A stretch of 64,000 nucleotides of DNA from Chroococcidiopsis thermalis PCC 7203 (GTDB taxonomy: Bacteria; Cyanobacteriota; Cyanobacteriia; Cyanobacteriales; Chroococcidiopsidaceae). Below, piece after piece: positions 56,103 through 64,000 of the stretch (position 1 is the stretch's first letter; every line of letters starts with the position of its first letter). Below the pieces are notes generated by a model, which was given only the letters and a program-made list of their open reading frames with translations, did not search any database and was not told the origin of the DNA. The position numbers and the translations under genes were made by a program. The stretch is from contig NC_019695.1 of assembly GCF_000317125.1 (NCBI RefSeq), positions 3,336,336 to 3,400,335 on the forward strand, written 5' to 3'.

Positions 56103-56459
56103 ATGACAGCAGCTCAATCTCACCAATCATTACTTGAAACTTGCATTCAGGCTTGTCTCGATTGTCTGCGCGAGTGCGAAAACTGTGCCGATGCTTGCCT
56201 AAGTGAAGATATGGTACAAATGATGGCTGAATGTATCAAGCGATGTCGCGATTGTGCCGATACTTGCGATTTATGCGCCCGGTTTATGTCGCGTAATTCA
56301 GCCCTTCACAGGCAAATGTGTAGTGTTTGTGCTGAAGCCTGCGATCGCTGTGCCACTGAGTGCGAGAAGCACGACCACGACCATTGCAAGCGCTGCGCTC
56401 AAACTTGCCGTCGTTGTGCTGAGACTTGTCGCCAGATGGCTACAGCTATGGCTGCATAA
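56103..56459 (+). CDS. Cys-rich four-helix-bundle copper-binding protein
   Basis: 118 residues with 21 Cys, mostly in C-x2-C and C-x3-C steps along helices (CIQACLDCLRECENCADAC, CIKRCRDCADTCDLCARF, CSVCAEACDRCATEC, CKRCAQTCRRCAETC). This matches the DUF326/Csp-like four-helix family, which stores many Cu(I) ions through inward-facing Cys. No signal peptide, so cytosolic storage is likely. A good ribosome-binding site (GGAGGAGAG) precedes the ATG. Divergent to the DUF305 gene and convergent with merR, inside the metal island. Confidence 0.92.
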   Translation: MTAAQSHQSLLETCIQACLDCLRECENCADACLSEDMVQMMAECIKRCRDCADTCDLCARFMSRNSALHRQMCSVCAEACDRCATECEKHDHDHCKRCAQTCRRCAETCRQMATAMAA

Positions 56460-56570
56460 GTCAATTCACCTACTGGCTGTTCGATCGATCGGGCAGTCAT
56501 GTATAATGCGGAATTATGGATTCGGAATTCAGAATTACCCTACGATTAAAATCAAGAGCTTGAAACCTCT

Positions 56571-57014
56571 TTAATTCCGTGCTTCGGTTGCTTTATCGTC
56601 TTCATCTGCTTGAATAATCGGGCAAATTGTTCCAGGCTGCGGAACTGGTACAGACTCCCAACCCGAAAGTAATCCCTTCAATTCAGCCTGCAATGTCATC
56701 AACTGCTGAATTTGGCGATCGATCTGTCGCAATTTATCTTCTAACTTCTCTTTAACTTCACCGCAAGGCAAATTACCGCGATCGTAAACATCAAGAATTT
56801 CTTTAATTTCTTCCAGACTCAGACCGAGTTTTTGAGCGCGTTTGATGAATGATAGCCGAGTCAAGACATCGGGGGAAAACTGTCGGAAGCCTCCTTCAGT
56901 CCGGCTGGAAGATTGCAACAGACCCAGAGTTTCATAATAGCGGATCGTTCTAATTGGGACACCGCTCATAGCCGTTACTTGACCGATGAGTAGCGATCGC
57001 TCTTGAACCAACAT
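56571..57014 (-). CDS. MerR-family metal-responsive regulator
   Basis: 147 residues. Winged helix at the N-terminus (LLIGQVTAMSGVPIRTIRYY, GLLQSSSRTEGGFRQF), linker (LSFIKRAQKLGLSLEEIKEI) and a long dimerisation helix. Two Cys could bind metal: NLPCGEVKEKL (about 84) and GTICPIIQ (about 131); the spacing differs from CueR. It distorts 19-20-bp spaced promoters to activate them, and such a promoter lies before both this gene and the DUF305 gene. Confidence 0.9.
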   Translation of the reverse strand: MLVQERSLLIGQVTAMSGVPIRTIRYYETLGLLQSSSRTEGGFRQFSPDVLTRLSFIKRAQKLGLSLEEIKEILDVYDRGNLPCGEVKEKLEDKLRQIDRQIQQLMTLQAELKGLLSGWESVPVPQPGTICPIIQADEDDKATEARN

Positions 57015-57080
57015 AATACGCCTCCAAAGTCAATCTTATGTACGGCGACTGCTCTAACTGCATTTATCCCTACTTATCTA

Positions 57081-57111
57081 TTATCAACCCTCTAGTTAGC
57101 TGGAGAGTCAA
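57081..57111 (-). promoter_or_regulatory. MerR-type promoter with 19-bp spacer before merR
   Basis: Minus strand: TTGACT (57111-57106), 19-bp spacer CTCCAGCTAACTAGAGGGT with CTC...GAG arms, then TGATAA (57086-57081). It matches the box before the DUF305 gene in hexamer, spacing and dyad, which indicates autoregulation. Confidence 0.75.
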
Positions 57112-57174
57112 TTAACCTTGAATCTAATTGTTGTTATACCTTCATAGCAATTCTCGGTTGTGTGGATGATATTT

Positions 57175-57203
57175 GTAGGGGCGCACAGAGAAAGCGCCCC
57201 TAC
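57175..57203. repeat. GTAGGGGCGC inverted repeat
   Basis: GTAGGGGCGC (57175-57184) and GCGCCCCTAC (57194-57203) form a 10-bp stem. The same family occurs at 1712-1731, 55000-55027 (imperfect) and 58704-58731 (inside a gene). No T-run, but it lies just behind the fructosamine-kinase gene. Confidence 0.7.
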
Positions 57204-57236
57204 CAGACGTGCATTGCATCCAATTGAAAACCGCTA

Positions 57237-58100
57237 TCAACCTAAAAGTCTCGCGATCGCCCCATTTGCCTGAGACTCGTAACTCCCACCAAATAAGTTG
57301 AAGTGGTTCAAAATGTGATAGAGATTGTAGAGAATTTTTCGCCGTTCGTACCCAGAATCTAGCGGTAGAACTTCGTTATATCCCTGATAAAAAGCGGCTG
57401 GAAAACCACCAAATAATTCAGTCATGGCAACATCAACTTCGCGATCGCCGTAATATGTTGCAGGATCGAAAATGACGGGTTCTCCAGCACTGGTAAAAGC
57501 GGCGTTACCACCCCACAAATCCCCGTGGACTAGGGAAGGTGACGGTTGATGTCCTGCCAGGATTTGCCCAATTGCCGCAAGTAACTTTTCCTGTTGGGGA
57601 AAGCGTCCGCCTCTACATTTTGCTAGCTGAAATTGATAGCCTAAGCGGTGTTGAGTATAGAATTCTACCCAATCCGTCATCCAAGTATTGATTTGCGGTG
57701 TAGAACCAATCGTATTATTTATATCCCAGCCAAACGCTTGATTGCTGCTGCGATCGTGCATTGCTGCTAGCTGTCGTCCCATTTCTGCCCAAGCCGGAGT
57801 TCCTCCACGTCCTAAGTCCAACCATTCCAAAACAATGTATGCAGACCGATCGGTTGTTCCCCAACAAATCGGTTGTGGGACACGAATCGTTGCCGTAGCC
57901 GACATTTGTTTTAATCCCAGCGCCTCTGCTTCAAACATGGCAGTCTGGGAGGGGGAATTGAGTTTGACAAAGTAAGTGCGATCGCCATCGGTAACAGTGT
58001 AGCCTTGGTTAATACAACCGCCACTCACTGTCCGCTGGCTATTGACAAAAAACTCTTTTCCTGAAACCTTGGAAATATGATGGGCAATCTCCGTCCACAT
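57237..58100 (-). CDS. Fructosamine kinase family protein
   Basis: 287 residues, full length. It phosphorylates fructosamine or ribulosamine adducts and so helps deglycate proteins. Seen: the N-terminal VSGGCINQGYTVTDGDRTYF, VKLN (Lys), AEALGLKQM (Glu), the APH-like catalytic loop LVHGDLWGGNAAF (about 190) and metal site IFDPATYYGDREVDVAMTEL. All key residues are in place. It follows the M16 peptidase gene by 8 nt and is probably cotranscribed. Confidence 0.93.
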   Translation of the reverse strand: MWTEIAHHISKVSGKEFFVNSQRTVSGGCINQGYTVTDGDRTYFVKLNSPSQTAMFEAEALGLKQMSATATIRVPQPICWGTTDRSAYIVLEWLDLGRGGTPAWAEMGRQLAAMHDRSSNQAFGWDINNTIGSTPQINTWMTDWVEFYTQHRLGYQFQLAKCRGGRFPQQEKLLAAIGQILAGHQPSPSLVHGDLWGGNAAFTSAGEPVIFDPATYYGDREVDVAMTELFGGFPAAFYQGYNEVLPLDSGYERRKILYNLYHILNHFNLFGGSYESQANGAIARLLG

Positions 58101-58108
58101 ATATACTC

Positions 58109-59410
58109 TTATTCGGGTTTAGTGGTAACGATACCGTAAGCCGAGGGAGAAAGATATTGCACGGCAGCAGCTTGTAAGTCGGCAGTAGTGAGAGCTTGAA
58201 TTTTATTTGGATACTCTAAGGCGGATGCTAAGTTTCCGGTTAAAGATTGATAGTAGCCATACAAACCAGCGCGTTCGCTGGGGGTTTCGTTAGCAAAAAT
58301 AAAGCGATTGGCAACTTGAGTGCCGACTCGGGCGATTTCTGATTCCTGTACGGGAGCAGACTGTATCTTCTCGATCTGGGATGCGATCGCTGCTTCGACC
58401 ATCTCTAGGTTTTCTACTGGCATCTGGGCAGAAACGTAAAATAGCCCTTGTAGGTGCTGTGTCAAGTTACTCACAGAAATATTGGAAACCCAGCCCTTTT
58501 CTTCCCGCAGTTCTCTCACCAATCTCGACGTGCGCCCGTGACTCAAAATTGCTGCTAAAACATCTAGGGCGTAAGTTTGCTCTAGCTGTACTAACCCTGG
58601 AACCCGCCACAGCATGACGAGTCTTGCTTGTTGCAAGCTGGGATCGACGAATTCGTGGCGGACGATCTGAGTGAAGGGGGGTTCGGGGTGGAGTCGGGAG
58701 TCGGTAGGGGCGCACTGCTGTGCGCCCCTACTAGGATGTTGGGAGTCGGGAGTATGTTTAGCAAAACTATTGGCGACGATTTCGATTAATTCTGTTTCGG
58801 GTAAGTTACCAACAACCGATGCTGTGATGGACTGAGGTTGATACCAGGTAGCGTGAAAGTCGCGCATTTGCTGCGGTTGTAATTGCGCGATCGCATCCAC
58901 CGTACCCAAAACTGAGCGCCGATAGGGTAAGCGGTCAAAAGCCATTTCCATCGCCCGTTGAAAAGTCCGGCGACGAGGATTATCGTCAGAGCGACGAATT
59001 TCTTCTAACACGACTAAGCGTTCTAACTCAAACGCATCATCGGGAATTAAACTGTTGAGAACGATATCGATTTGCAGTGGTGCTAAAGCTGCAAAATCTG
59101 ACGGAGCAGTCGTAATGTAGAATTGCGTGTAATCTTGACTGGTTGCTGCATTAGCGATCGCACCCCGCGCCTCAATGCGACGCTCGAATTCACCCATTGT
59201 CAGTTGTGGAGTGCCTTTAAACACCATATGCTCCAAAAAATGAGCTACGCCGTTGATAGCATTTGATTCAACTGCCGAACCGACGTTAACCCATAAACTG
59301 AGATTAACCGCTTCTACAGGCATTTGCTGAGCTACAATCGTTAACCCGTTAGCAAGTCGGTGCAGTTTGGGGGTAGATATTGGAGGAGTTTTGAGCAGAG
59401 TTGAGGTCAT
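58109..59410 (-). CDS. M16-family zinc peptidase
   Basis: 433 residues. The inverted zinc motif HxxEH is present (GVAHFLEHMVFKG, about 60) with the downstream Glu in LVVLEEIRRSD, so this is the catalytic partner type of the pitrilysin/processing-peptidase family. The C-terminal half is the second M16 domain (RLVMLWRVPG, LVRELREEKGW). Residues about 223-240 (SQHPSRGAQQCAPTDSRL) are encoded by a GTAGGGGCGCA palindrome inserted in frame between strands of the fold; activity may still be intact since the insertion is far from the metal site. Confidence 0.93.
   Translation of the reverse strand: MTSTLLKTPPISTPKLHRLANGLTIVAQQMPVEAVNLSLWVNVGSAVESNAINGVAHFLEHMVFKGTPQLTMGEFERRIEARGAIANAATSQDYTQFYITTAPSDFAALAPLQIDIVLNSLIPDDAFELERLVVLEEIRRSDDNPRRRTFQRAMEMAFDRLPYRRSVLGTVDAIAQLQPQQMRDFHATWYQPQSITASVVGNLPETELIEIVANSFAKHTPDSQHPSRGAQQCAPTDSRLHPEPPFTQIVRHEFVDPSLQQARLVMLWRVPGLVQLEQTYALDVLAAILSHGRTSRLVRELREEKGWVSNISVSNLTQHLQGLFYVSAQMPVENLEMVEAAIASQIEKIQSAPVQESEIARVGTQVANRFIFANETPSERAGLYGYYQSLTGNLASALEYPNKIQALTTADLQAAAVQYLSPSAYGIVTTKPE
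58704..58731. repeat. GTAGGGGCGCA palindrome inside the M16 gene
   Basis: GTAGGGGCGCA (58704-58714) and TGCGCCCCTAC (58721-58731) form an 11-bp stem with a 6-nt loop, flanked by GGGAGTCGG copies on both sides (about 58695 and 58741). It encodes the SRGAQQCAPT stretch of the peptidase. Confidence 0.8.
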
Positions 59411-59489
59411 GGACGCGACAAAATAGACCGATCTTTCTCTATCTTACTTAGTTAGGGAGCAGGGAGTAGGGAGCTGAGGGAGTTGAGGA

Positions 59490-59665
59490 GGCTGAGGGGA
59501 CAAGGGGGATTAGGGGGACAAGGGGGACAAGGGGGATTAGGGGGACAAGGGGGATTAGGGGGACAAGGGGGACAAGGGGGATTAGGGGGACAAGGGGGAC
59601 AAGGAGGACAAGGAGGACAAGGGGGACAAGGGGGACAAGGGGGATTAGGGGGACAAGGGGGAAGT
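59490..59665. repeat. GGGGGACAA/GGGGGATTA 9-mer minisatellite
   Basis: About 19 units of GGGGGACAA and GGGGGATTA fill the gap between the M16 gene and the OmpA-like gene (gap 59411-59833). Open frames with PCPPCPPNPP text on one strand and GGQGG on the other arise only from the repeat. The remaining 170 nt before 59834 are unique and should contain the promoter of the next gene. Confidence 0.95.
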
Positions 59666-59833
59666 GGTAAGAGGTGAGAGGTTTTTTCCGAGTCTGTCTG
59701 GAAGTAATGTAGTGTATGATACTGGATTGACAAATTTATTGCCCAGAATCCGAAATGTTGAGGGCTAAATTTGTTTGAGTAGAATATGCTGGCAATTTTT
59801 AGGAGCTACGCTTGACTCGCTTGAGGGAAGAAA

Positions 59834-60538
59834 ATGCGACTTTTTCTGTTTTCATGTAGCATAGCAACTGCTTTGGCGATCGCTGCTTGTAGCAACGGAC
59901 AACAAGCAACTTCATCTAAAGACCTAGAGTTTAAACCCGCAGAATTTCAACAATCGGAACTCCAACAGCAAAATCTTAGCGTGGAAACTAAGCAGACAGA
60001 GGTTAAACCAAATGAGGTTAAGCCTATTCAGGTCAAACCTATTCAGGTCAAGCCAATTAAAGTTAAACCACTCAAATTTAAACAGATTCAATTTAGATCG
60101 GTAGAATTGAAGCCGATAAAGCTGAAAGAAATTACGTTTAAAGGAGTGGAAGTTAGAGAAAACAGAGATTTAACAGCGATTATTCTGCCAGCAGATGTGC
60201 TATTTGACTTCGATAAAGATAATATTCGTCCCGACGCAGAAGTTGCTCTACGCCAAGTCGAAACAGTATTAACGCAGCGTTATGCTAACAATTCAGTCAG
60301 GATTGACGGACATACAGATGCGATCGCGGATAATTCATATAATCAAAATCTTTCCGAACGCCGTGCTAATTCAGTTAAACGTTGGTTGATGCAGCAGAGT
60401 GGGATCGAGTCAGCACGAATGACAACACGAGGATATGGTGAAACTGTCCCTGTTGCTGCTAATACTAAGGCAGACGGTTCGGATAACCCTGAAGGACGAC
60501 AGAAGAATCGACGAGTTGAGATTGTCATTCAAAAATAG
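59834..60538 (+). CDS. OmpA-like lipoprotein with VKPI repeats
   Basis: 234 residues. Signal peptide with lipobox LAIAAC (Cys 19). Residues about 55-105 repeat a five-residue unit, NEVKPIQVKPIQVKPIKVKP, LKFKQIQFRSVELKPIKLKE, giving an alternating basic/hydrophobic strand pattern. An OmpA C-terminal domain follows (about 120-234): DVLFDFDKDNIRPDAEVAL, IDGHTDAIADNSYNQNLSER, and GYGETVPVAANTKADGSDNP with the Arg of KNRRVEIVI; it should bind peptidoglycan. The protein probably links the outer membrane to the cell wall. Confidence 0.9.
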   Translation: MRLFLFSCSIATALAIAACSNGQQATSSKDLEFKPAEFQQSELQQQNLSVETKQTEVKPNEVKPIQVKPIQVKPIKVKPLKFKQIQFRSVELKPIKLKEITFKGVEVRENRDLTAIILPADVLFDFDKDNIRPDAEVALRQVETVLTQRYANNSVRIDGHTDAIADNSYNQNLSERRANSVKRWLMQQSGIESARMTTRGYGETVPVAANTKADGSDNPEGRQKNRRVEIVIQK

Positions 60539-60824
60539 CAGGTACGTGCGATCGCCTTCTAATATGGCAGTTGGCAAATGCGATCGCGAAAGTCATACTG
60601 ACAGTTGATGACAGTATTCTGACTCAATCTCAGTTACAGCCTAGTTATGATATGAAGTGTTTCTATTTATCTTTAAGATCGGAACAACTTGTATTTTAAA
60701 ATACAAATTGCCTATAGACTACTATAGATGATGCAGAGAATTGTCAGCATAATGGAGCCGCGCCTATTTTAGAGATTTCTCCCGTCACCAGGGTTCGGAC
60801 AGCACTTTTGCTAACTTTCTAAAT
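60539..60824. other. Intergenic region before the antiporter gene
   Basis: 286 nt with two HIP1 octamers near 60549 and 60580 and AT-rich unique sequence after it. I see no hairpin-with-T-run, repeat or gene. It should contain the antiporter promoter. Confidence 0.5.
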
Positions 60825-62729
60825 ATGGAAGCATCTTTTGAAATTACCCTGCAAATGGTAATTGCTGTAATTGCAGGGATTAGCGCTCAAGTTATAGCAG
60901 AATACCTCAAACTCCCTAGCATTGTCTTTTTGTTGCTATTTGGAATTTTGTTGGGTTCTGATGGGATGAACGTGCTGCACCCTCAAGTTTTAGGTGCTGG
61001 GTTGGAAGTAATTGTGGCGCTTTCTACCGCCGTGATCCTATTTGAGGGAGGGTTGAACCTAGAACTGCGAGAACTGGGTAAAGTTTCTGGTAGTTTGAGA
61101 AATCTCGTTACTGTGGGAACCCTAATTACTCTGTTGGGTGGGAGTATGGCAGCGCATTGGCTGGGAGAGTTTCCCTGGGCGATCGCTTTCCTTTATGCTT
61201 CTTTGGTAGTGGTAACGGGTCCTACGGTAATTTCGCCACTATTACGCACGATTAAAGTAGACCGTCAGGTAGGAACTCTATTAGAAGGAGAAGCGGTATT
61301 AATCGACCCTGTAGGGGCAATTCTCGCCGTTGTGGTACTCGATACAGTTTTAAATGGCGAAACCGACCCTTGGATGGCAATTAGTGGCTTGACGCTGCGT
61401 CTAGGCATTGGTGGGAGCATTGGGGCTGCTGGTGGTTGGTGTCTTGCCTTCATGTTCAAACGCGCTCACTTTATTTCTGACGAACTAAAAAATCTCGTTG
61501 TCTTAGCAGGTTTATGGGGTTTATTTACCCTAGCCCAACTCAGTCGCAGCGAATCTGGACTAATGGCGACAGTAGTTGCAGGCGTGGTTTTGGGTTCTGC
61601 TTCCTTGCCAGAAGAACGATTATTACGACGATTTAAAGGTCAGCTAACGATTCTCGGCGTGTCAGTACTATTTATCTTGCTTGCCGCAGATTTATCCATT
61701 GCCAGTATCTTTGCTTTAGGCTGGGGCAGTTTATTCACCGTCCTCGTGTTAATGTTTGTCGTCCGTCCCCTAAATATTGGTATTTGCACCATCAACAGCG
61801 ATTTAAATTGGCGACAAAAATTGTTTTTATCGTGGGTTGCACCTAGAGGAATTGTTGCCGCTTCTGTCGCTTCGTTATTTTCGATTTTCCTGACCGAACG
61901 CGGGATTAACGGTGGAGACTCGATCAAGGCATTAGTCTTTTTAACAATTATCATGACTGTCGCCTGTCAAGGTTTAACTGCTGGCTGGGTAGCAAATTGG
62001 TTGCAAATCAGCTCTACGCAAGCAACTGGGGTGGTGATTGTCGGCTGCAACCCTTTGAGTTTGTTAATTGCTCGTCTTTTCCAAGAACGGGGAGAAGCCG
62101 TGTCGATGATCGATACCGATCCCGTAGCGTGTCAGCAAGCCCAGGCACAGAACTTGAAGGTTTTTTCTAGCAGCGCTTTAGATACAACAGTGCTAGAAGA
62201 GGCAGGACTAGCTTCTATGGGAACGTTTTTGGCAATGACCAATAATGGAGAAGTTAATTACGTCTTGGCACAAAGGGCTGTAGAAGAATTTCAACCACCA
62301 AGAGTGCTGGCTGTTTTTCCCCGCAATCCACAAGCAAGTACCTCAATAAATCGCAATCGGATCGATCGAGCTTTTGGATCGGATATACCGATTAAAACTT
62401 GGAACGAGTATATTAACAGCGATCGCGTAAAATTAGGCACGACAACTCTCAGCGAAGCAGGCTTTGCTTTGCAACAAGCCCATCTGCAAGCTTTGATTTG
62501 GGCAGGAGAATTAGTCCCGTTACTACTAGAACGCGAAGATCGGTTACTTGTCGTTCCTGCAACAGAACAATGGCAACCAGGCGATCGCTTAATCTACTTA
62601 TTACACGATCCCAGACCAAATCTATTGAAACGGCTATCGGGGGCGACACCAGCAAAACGCCTTGCTTTAGAAAAATTGCCCGAAGTCGAAGAAATTCCTC
62701 TTCCGAGCCAAAATGTCTCTACAATTTAA
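60825..62729 (+). CDS. CPA-type cation:proton antiporter with TrkA-N domain
   Basis: 634 residues. About 12 membrane segments fill residues 5-385, with the CPA1 patterns LPSIVFLLLFGILLG, AVILFEGGLNLELRELGKV and VVTGPTVISPLLRTI, plus LLEGEAVLIDPVGAILAVVV holding the Asp of the transport site. A cytoplasmic TrkA-N/RCK domain follows (about 395-510; GVVIVGCNPLSLLIARLFQE, Rossmann fold) and a smaller C-terminal part (about 540-620). It should exchange Na+ or K+ for H+ with nucleotide control. Ends 88 nt before a convergent cytochrome gene. Confidence 0.9.
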   Translation: MEASFEITLQMVIAVIAGISAQVIAEYLKLPSIVFLLLFGILLGSDGMNVLHPQVLGAGLEVIVALSTAVILFEGGLNLELRELGKVSGSLRNLVTVGTLITLLGGSMAAHWLGEFPWAIAFLYASLVVVTGPTVISPLLRTIKVDRQVGTLLEGEAVLIDPVGAILAVVVLDTVLNGETDPWMAISGLTLRLGIGGSIGAAGGWCLAFMFKRAHFISDELKNLVVLAGLWGLFTLAQLSRSESGLMATVVAGVVLGSASLPEERLLRRFKGQLTILGVSVLFILLAADLSIASIFALGWGSLFTVLVLMFVVRPLNIGICTINSDLNWRQKLFLSWVAPRGIVAASVASLFSIFLTERGINGGDSIKALVFLTIIMTVACQGLTAGWVANWLQISSTQATGVVIVGCNPLSLLIARLFQERGEAVSMIDTDPVACQQAQAQNLKVFSSSALDTTVLEEAGLASMGTFLAMTNNGEVNYVLAQRAVEEFQPPRVLAVFPRNPQASTSINRNRIDRAFGSDIPIKTWNEYINSDRVKLGTTTLSEAGFALQQAHLQALIWAGELVPLLLEREDRLLVVPATEQWQPGDRLIYLLHDPRPNLLKRLSGATPAKRLALEKLPEVEEIPLPSQNVSTI

Positions 62730-62741
62730 AGTCAATAAATT

Positions 62742-62808
62742 TGTAGGGGCGGGTTTTTACCAAATACCTCAGACTCCGAGCGAGATTTTAGATAAACCCG
62801 CCCGTACA
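62742..62808. repeat. GTAGGGGCGGGTTT inverted repeat between convergent genes
   Basis: TGTAGGGGCGGGTTT (62742-62756) pairs in 14 of 15 positions with AAACCCGCCCGTACA (62794-62808). It separates the antiporter and cytochrome b genes and is a plausible bidirectional stop. Relatives at 8504-8570 and, one arm only, about 2902-2919. Confidence 0.65.
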
Positions 62809-62817
62809 AAAGACAAG

Positions 62818-63471
62818 TTAAGAATTTTTGATGAATTCCCGTGGCGCGTTCGTTTTTGACTGTGCGGATGTGACAGATGCAATAGGTGTTTGCTGTTTTT
62901 CTTGCCATAATACGCCCAATAAGTGAACGATCGCTAACATTATGGCGCTACCGGAAATAATGTAGCTGTGGATGGTGTAGAGGTGTTCGACTGTGGTTGT
63001 ATTCACTGCACCACCACCCGTGATGACATCTCGCAGGGTAGAACCAATAAAAGGAATGGCTTCGATGGTACTTAATTCGATCCGAAAGCGCCAGTAACCG
63101 ACTTGACTCCAATCGAGAATCATTGCCGTCCAAGCTAAAGCGATCGCGTTGAGGATCAGTAAAATATTGCTAATCCAACCAGTTAACCAACTACGGCGAA
63201 ACTGCCTACCCAAGAACATCACGACCATTTGAATCAGTGCTACACCAATTAGTAAGGTTCCGGCATAATCGTGTAAGCCATGAATGATTTGACCGTTAGG
63301 AATCTCCGTATCGATCCATTGCAAAGCCTGATTCGCACCACCTGCCACTGGTTCGTAATAAAAAGATAATAAAATGCCAGTCACAGCGGCGATCGCGCAC
63401 AATGTTAACAATGCTACAGATAGTATTGTCGCCGTTCGTTTCAAAACGAATTCATAGGAAAGACTCTTCAT
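62818..63471 (-). CDS. Divergent cytochrome b (b6-like) N-terminal domain protein
   Basis: 217 residues, four membrane segments (about 12-34, 74-92, 99-121, 175-200). Aligned by eye with cytochrome b6, the first helix pair has the ligand His in IIHGLHDYAG, but the position 14 residues further is Gln (GVALIQMVV) instead of His. The second pair is intact: LYTIHSYIISGSAIMLAIVH with His 15 residues apart. One of the two b-type haems may thus be lost or differently ligated. It is not the petB of the b6f complex; a membrane electron carrier of unknown partner is likely. Confidence 0.8.
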   Translation of the reverse strand: MKSLSYEFVLKRTATILSVALLTLCAIAAVTGILLSFYYEPVAGGANQALQWIDTEIPNGQIIHGLHDYAGTLLIGVALIQMVVMFLGRQFRRSWLTGWISNILLILNAIALAWTAMILDWSQVGYWRFRIELSTIEAIPFIGSTLRDVITGGGAVNTTTVEHLYTIHSYIISGSAIMLAIVHLLGVLWQEKQQTPIASVTSAQSKTNAPREFIKNS

Positions 63472-63661
63472 AACTCCCGCTTCTCAGTACTCTCAAAATG
63501 TGTACTTTCTTTAAGATGCTAACCAAGTCACTCATTTGAAGAGTTCTTTCTAGAGGGGGAGATGGTAAGACATGAAGTCAGGAGTCAGAAGTCAGGAGTT
63601 GTTTAATCTCTTCTCTCCCTCAGCAACCTTGCGCTTCCTCAGCTCTCTTTCCCCTGTTCCC

Positions 63662-64000
63662 TTACTCCAAATACGACACCCAACTCGGTACAACTTGAGG
63701 CGAACCGTACCAAATTCCAGGGGCTTTGGGAGAGTGCTTGACTCCCTCTAAAATTAAATTTTCTGCTCCCTCTAAATGAGCTGCTGCGATTGGGGTAATG
63801 CCATCACCCCAACAATTTCCTTGTCCGCAGGTCAAGCGATAGCTGCTGTATGCCAGCCAACTTCCTCGCCGTCGCTGTCCGAAGATGCTCTTACCAGCAA
63901 CGCAAACGTAGCGCACTCGGGAACTGTAAAAAGCACCAGGATAGTTATTGTTGACAAAATCGAGATTCCAGCGCGTCCAGCGTTCTTGGCTAATGTGGGG
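63662..64000 (-). CDS. Lipase-like alpha/beta hydrolase, C-terminal part only
   Basis: The frame enters from the right edge; 112 residues are visible. The pattern CGQGNCWGDGITPIAAAHLE, then GAENLILEGVKHSP and WYGSPQVVPSWVSYLE, fits the end of cyanobacterial triacylglycerol-lipase-like proteins: the Asp of GDGITP and the His of GVKHSP are at the positions of the catalytic acid and His. The nucleophile Ser lies outside the window. An upstream part (HISQERWTRWNLDFVNNNYP) shows that translation begins further right. Confidence 0.7.
   Translation of the reverse strand, partial: PHISQERWTRWNLDFVNNNYPGAFYSSRVRYVCVAGKSIFGQRRRGSWLAYSSYRLTCGQGNCWGDGITPIAAAHLEGAENLILEGVKHSPKAPGIWYGSPQVVPSWVSYLE

Noticed and set aside
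59452-59733. Pro-Cys-rich protein (PPCPP repeats) and Gly-Gln-rich protein on the other strand
   Set aside because: Both frames are made only by the 9-mer minisatellite; no start signals or non-repeat sequence.

Overview
The window looks like chromosomal DNA of a cyanobacterium. HIP1-type GCGATCGC octamers are scattered throughout, short 7-nt tandem repeats fill many intergenic regions, and several genes belong to cyanobacterial families (a SipA-like NblS/Hik33 partner, a GlgA1-type synthase, a cyanoexosortase operon, a very large Ser/Thr-kinase/histidine-kinase hybrid). The repeat content is reminiscent of a Chroococcidiopsis-like genome, but no marker here fixes the genus. I recognised no rRNA or tRNA gene.

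Layout. 1-2.9 kb: the N-terminus of an exported MltA-like protein, a coiled-coil protein, a histidine-kinase remnant and a 2OG-Fe dioxygenase. 2.9-15.5 kb: housekeeping genes (mfd, a CNNM/CorC-type membrane protein, glgA, hemC, a Spy-like protein, a cobalamin riboswitch with a CbiX chelatase, sipA, a Tat-type peroxiredoxin). 15.8-19.3 kb: a cyanoexosortase A operon followed upstream by an Fe-S aldo/keto reductase. 19.3-34.6 kb: a CRISPR-Cas island with two blocks of one array (6 degenerate plus 57 near-perfect repeats) separated by a YefM/YoeB-type toxin-antitoxin pair, then cas2, cas1, cas4, cas6, cas3, cas5, cas7 and a large subunit, all on the minus strand, with a divergent RHH/WYL regulator. 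35.5-43.9 kb: an Rrf2 regulator and two large signalling kinases. 44.3-57 kb: a MscS channel and a copper/heavy-metal island (two-component pair, exported small protein, IS4-type insertion, HME-RND pump and adaptor, DUF305 protein, Cys-rich four-helix protein, MerR regulator). 57-64 kb: fructosamine kinase, M16 peptidase, an OmpA-like lipoprotein, a CPA-type antiporter with a TrkA-N domain, a divergent cytochrome b and the C-terminus of a lipase-like protein.

Most notable points. The CRISPR effector is an unusual type I arrangement: the HD nuclease is fused to Cas3, the large subunit has no HD but carries a zinc-ribbon, and the Cas3 Walker A motif reads GSGKF. The toxin-antitoxin pair lies inside the array, transcribed in the same direction, and its upstream region resembles the newest (leader-proximal) spacer in 23 of the first 27 crRNA spacer bases, with GTT directly 5' of the match. 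This recalls CRISPR-regulated toxin-antitoxin (CreTA) logic but may equally be a spacer taken from a related toxin-antitoxin operator. In the metal island, two MerR-type promoters with 19-bp spacing and two TTTCAT-N5-TTTCAT direct repeats suggest two overlapping regulons, and an IS element has apparently split the efflux operon. Heptamer and 9-mer repeats have entered coding sequence (mfd, the HpsJ-like gene), and one probably forms part of the riboswitch.
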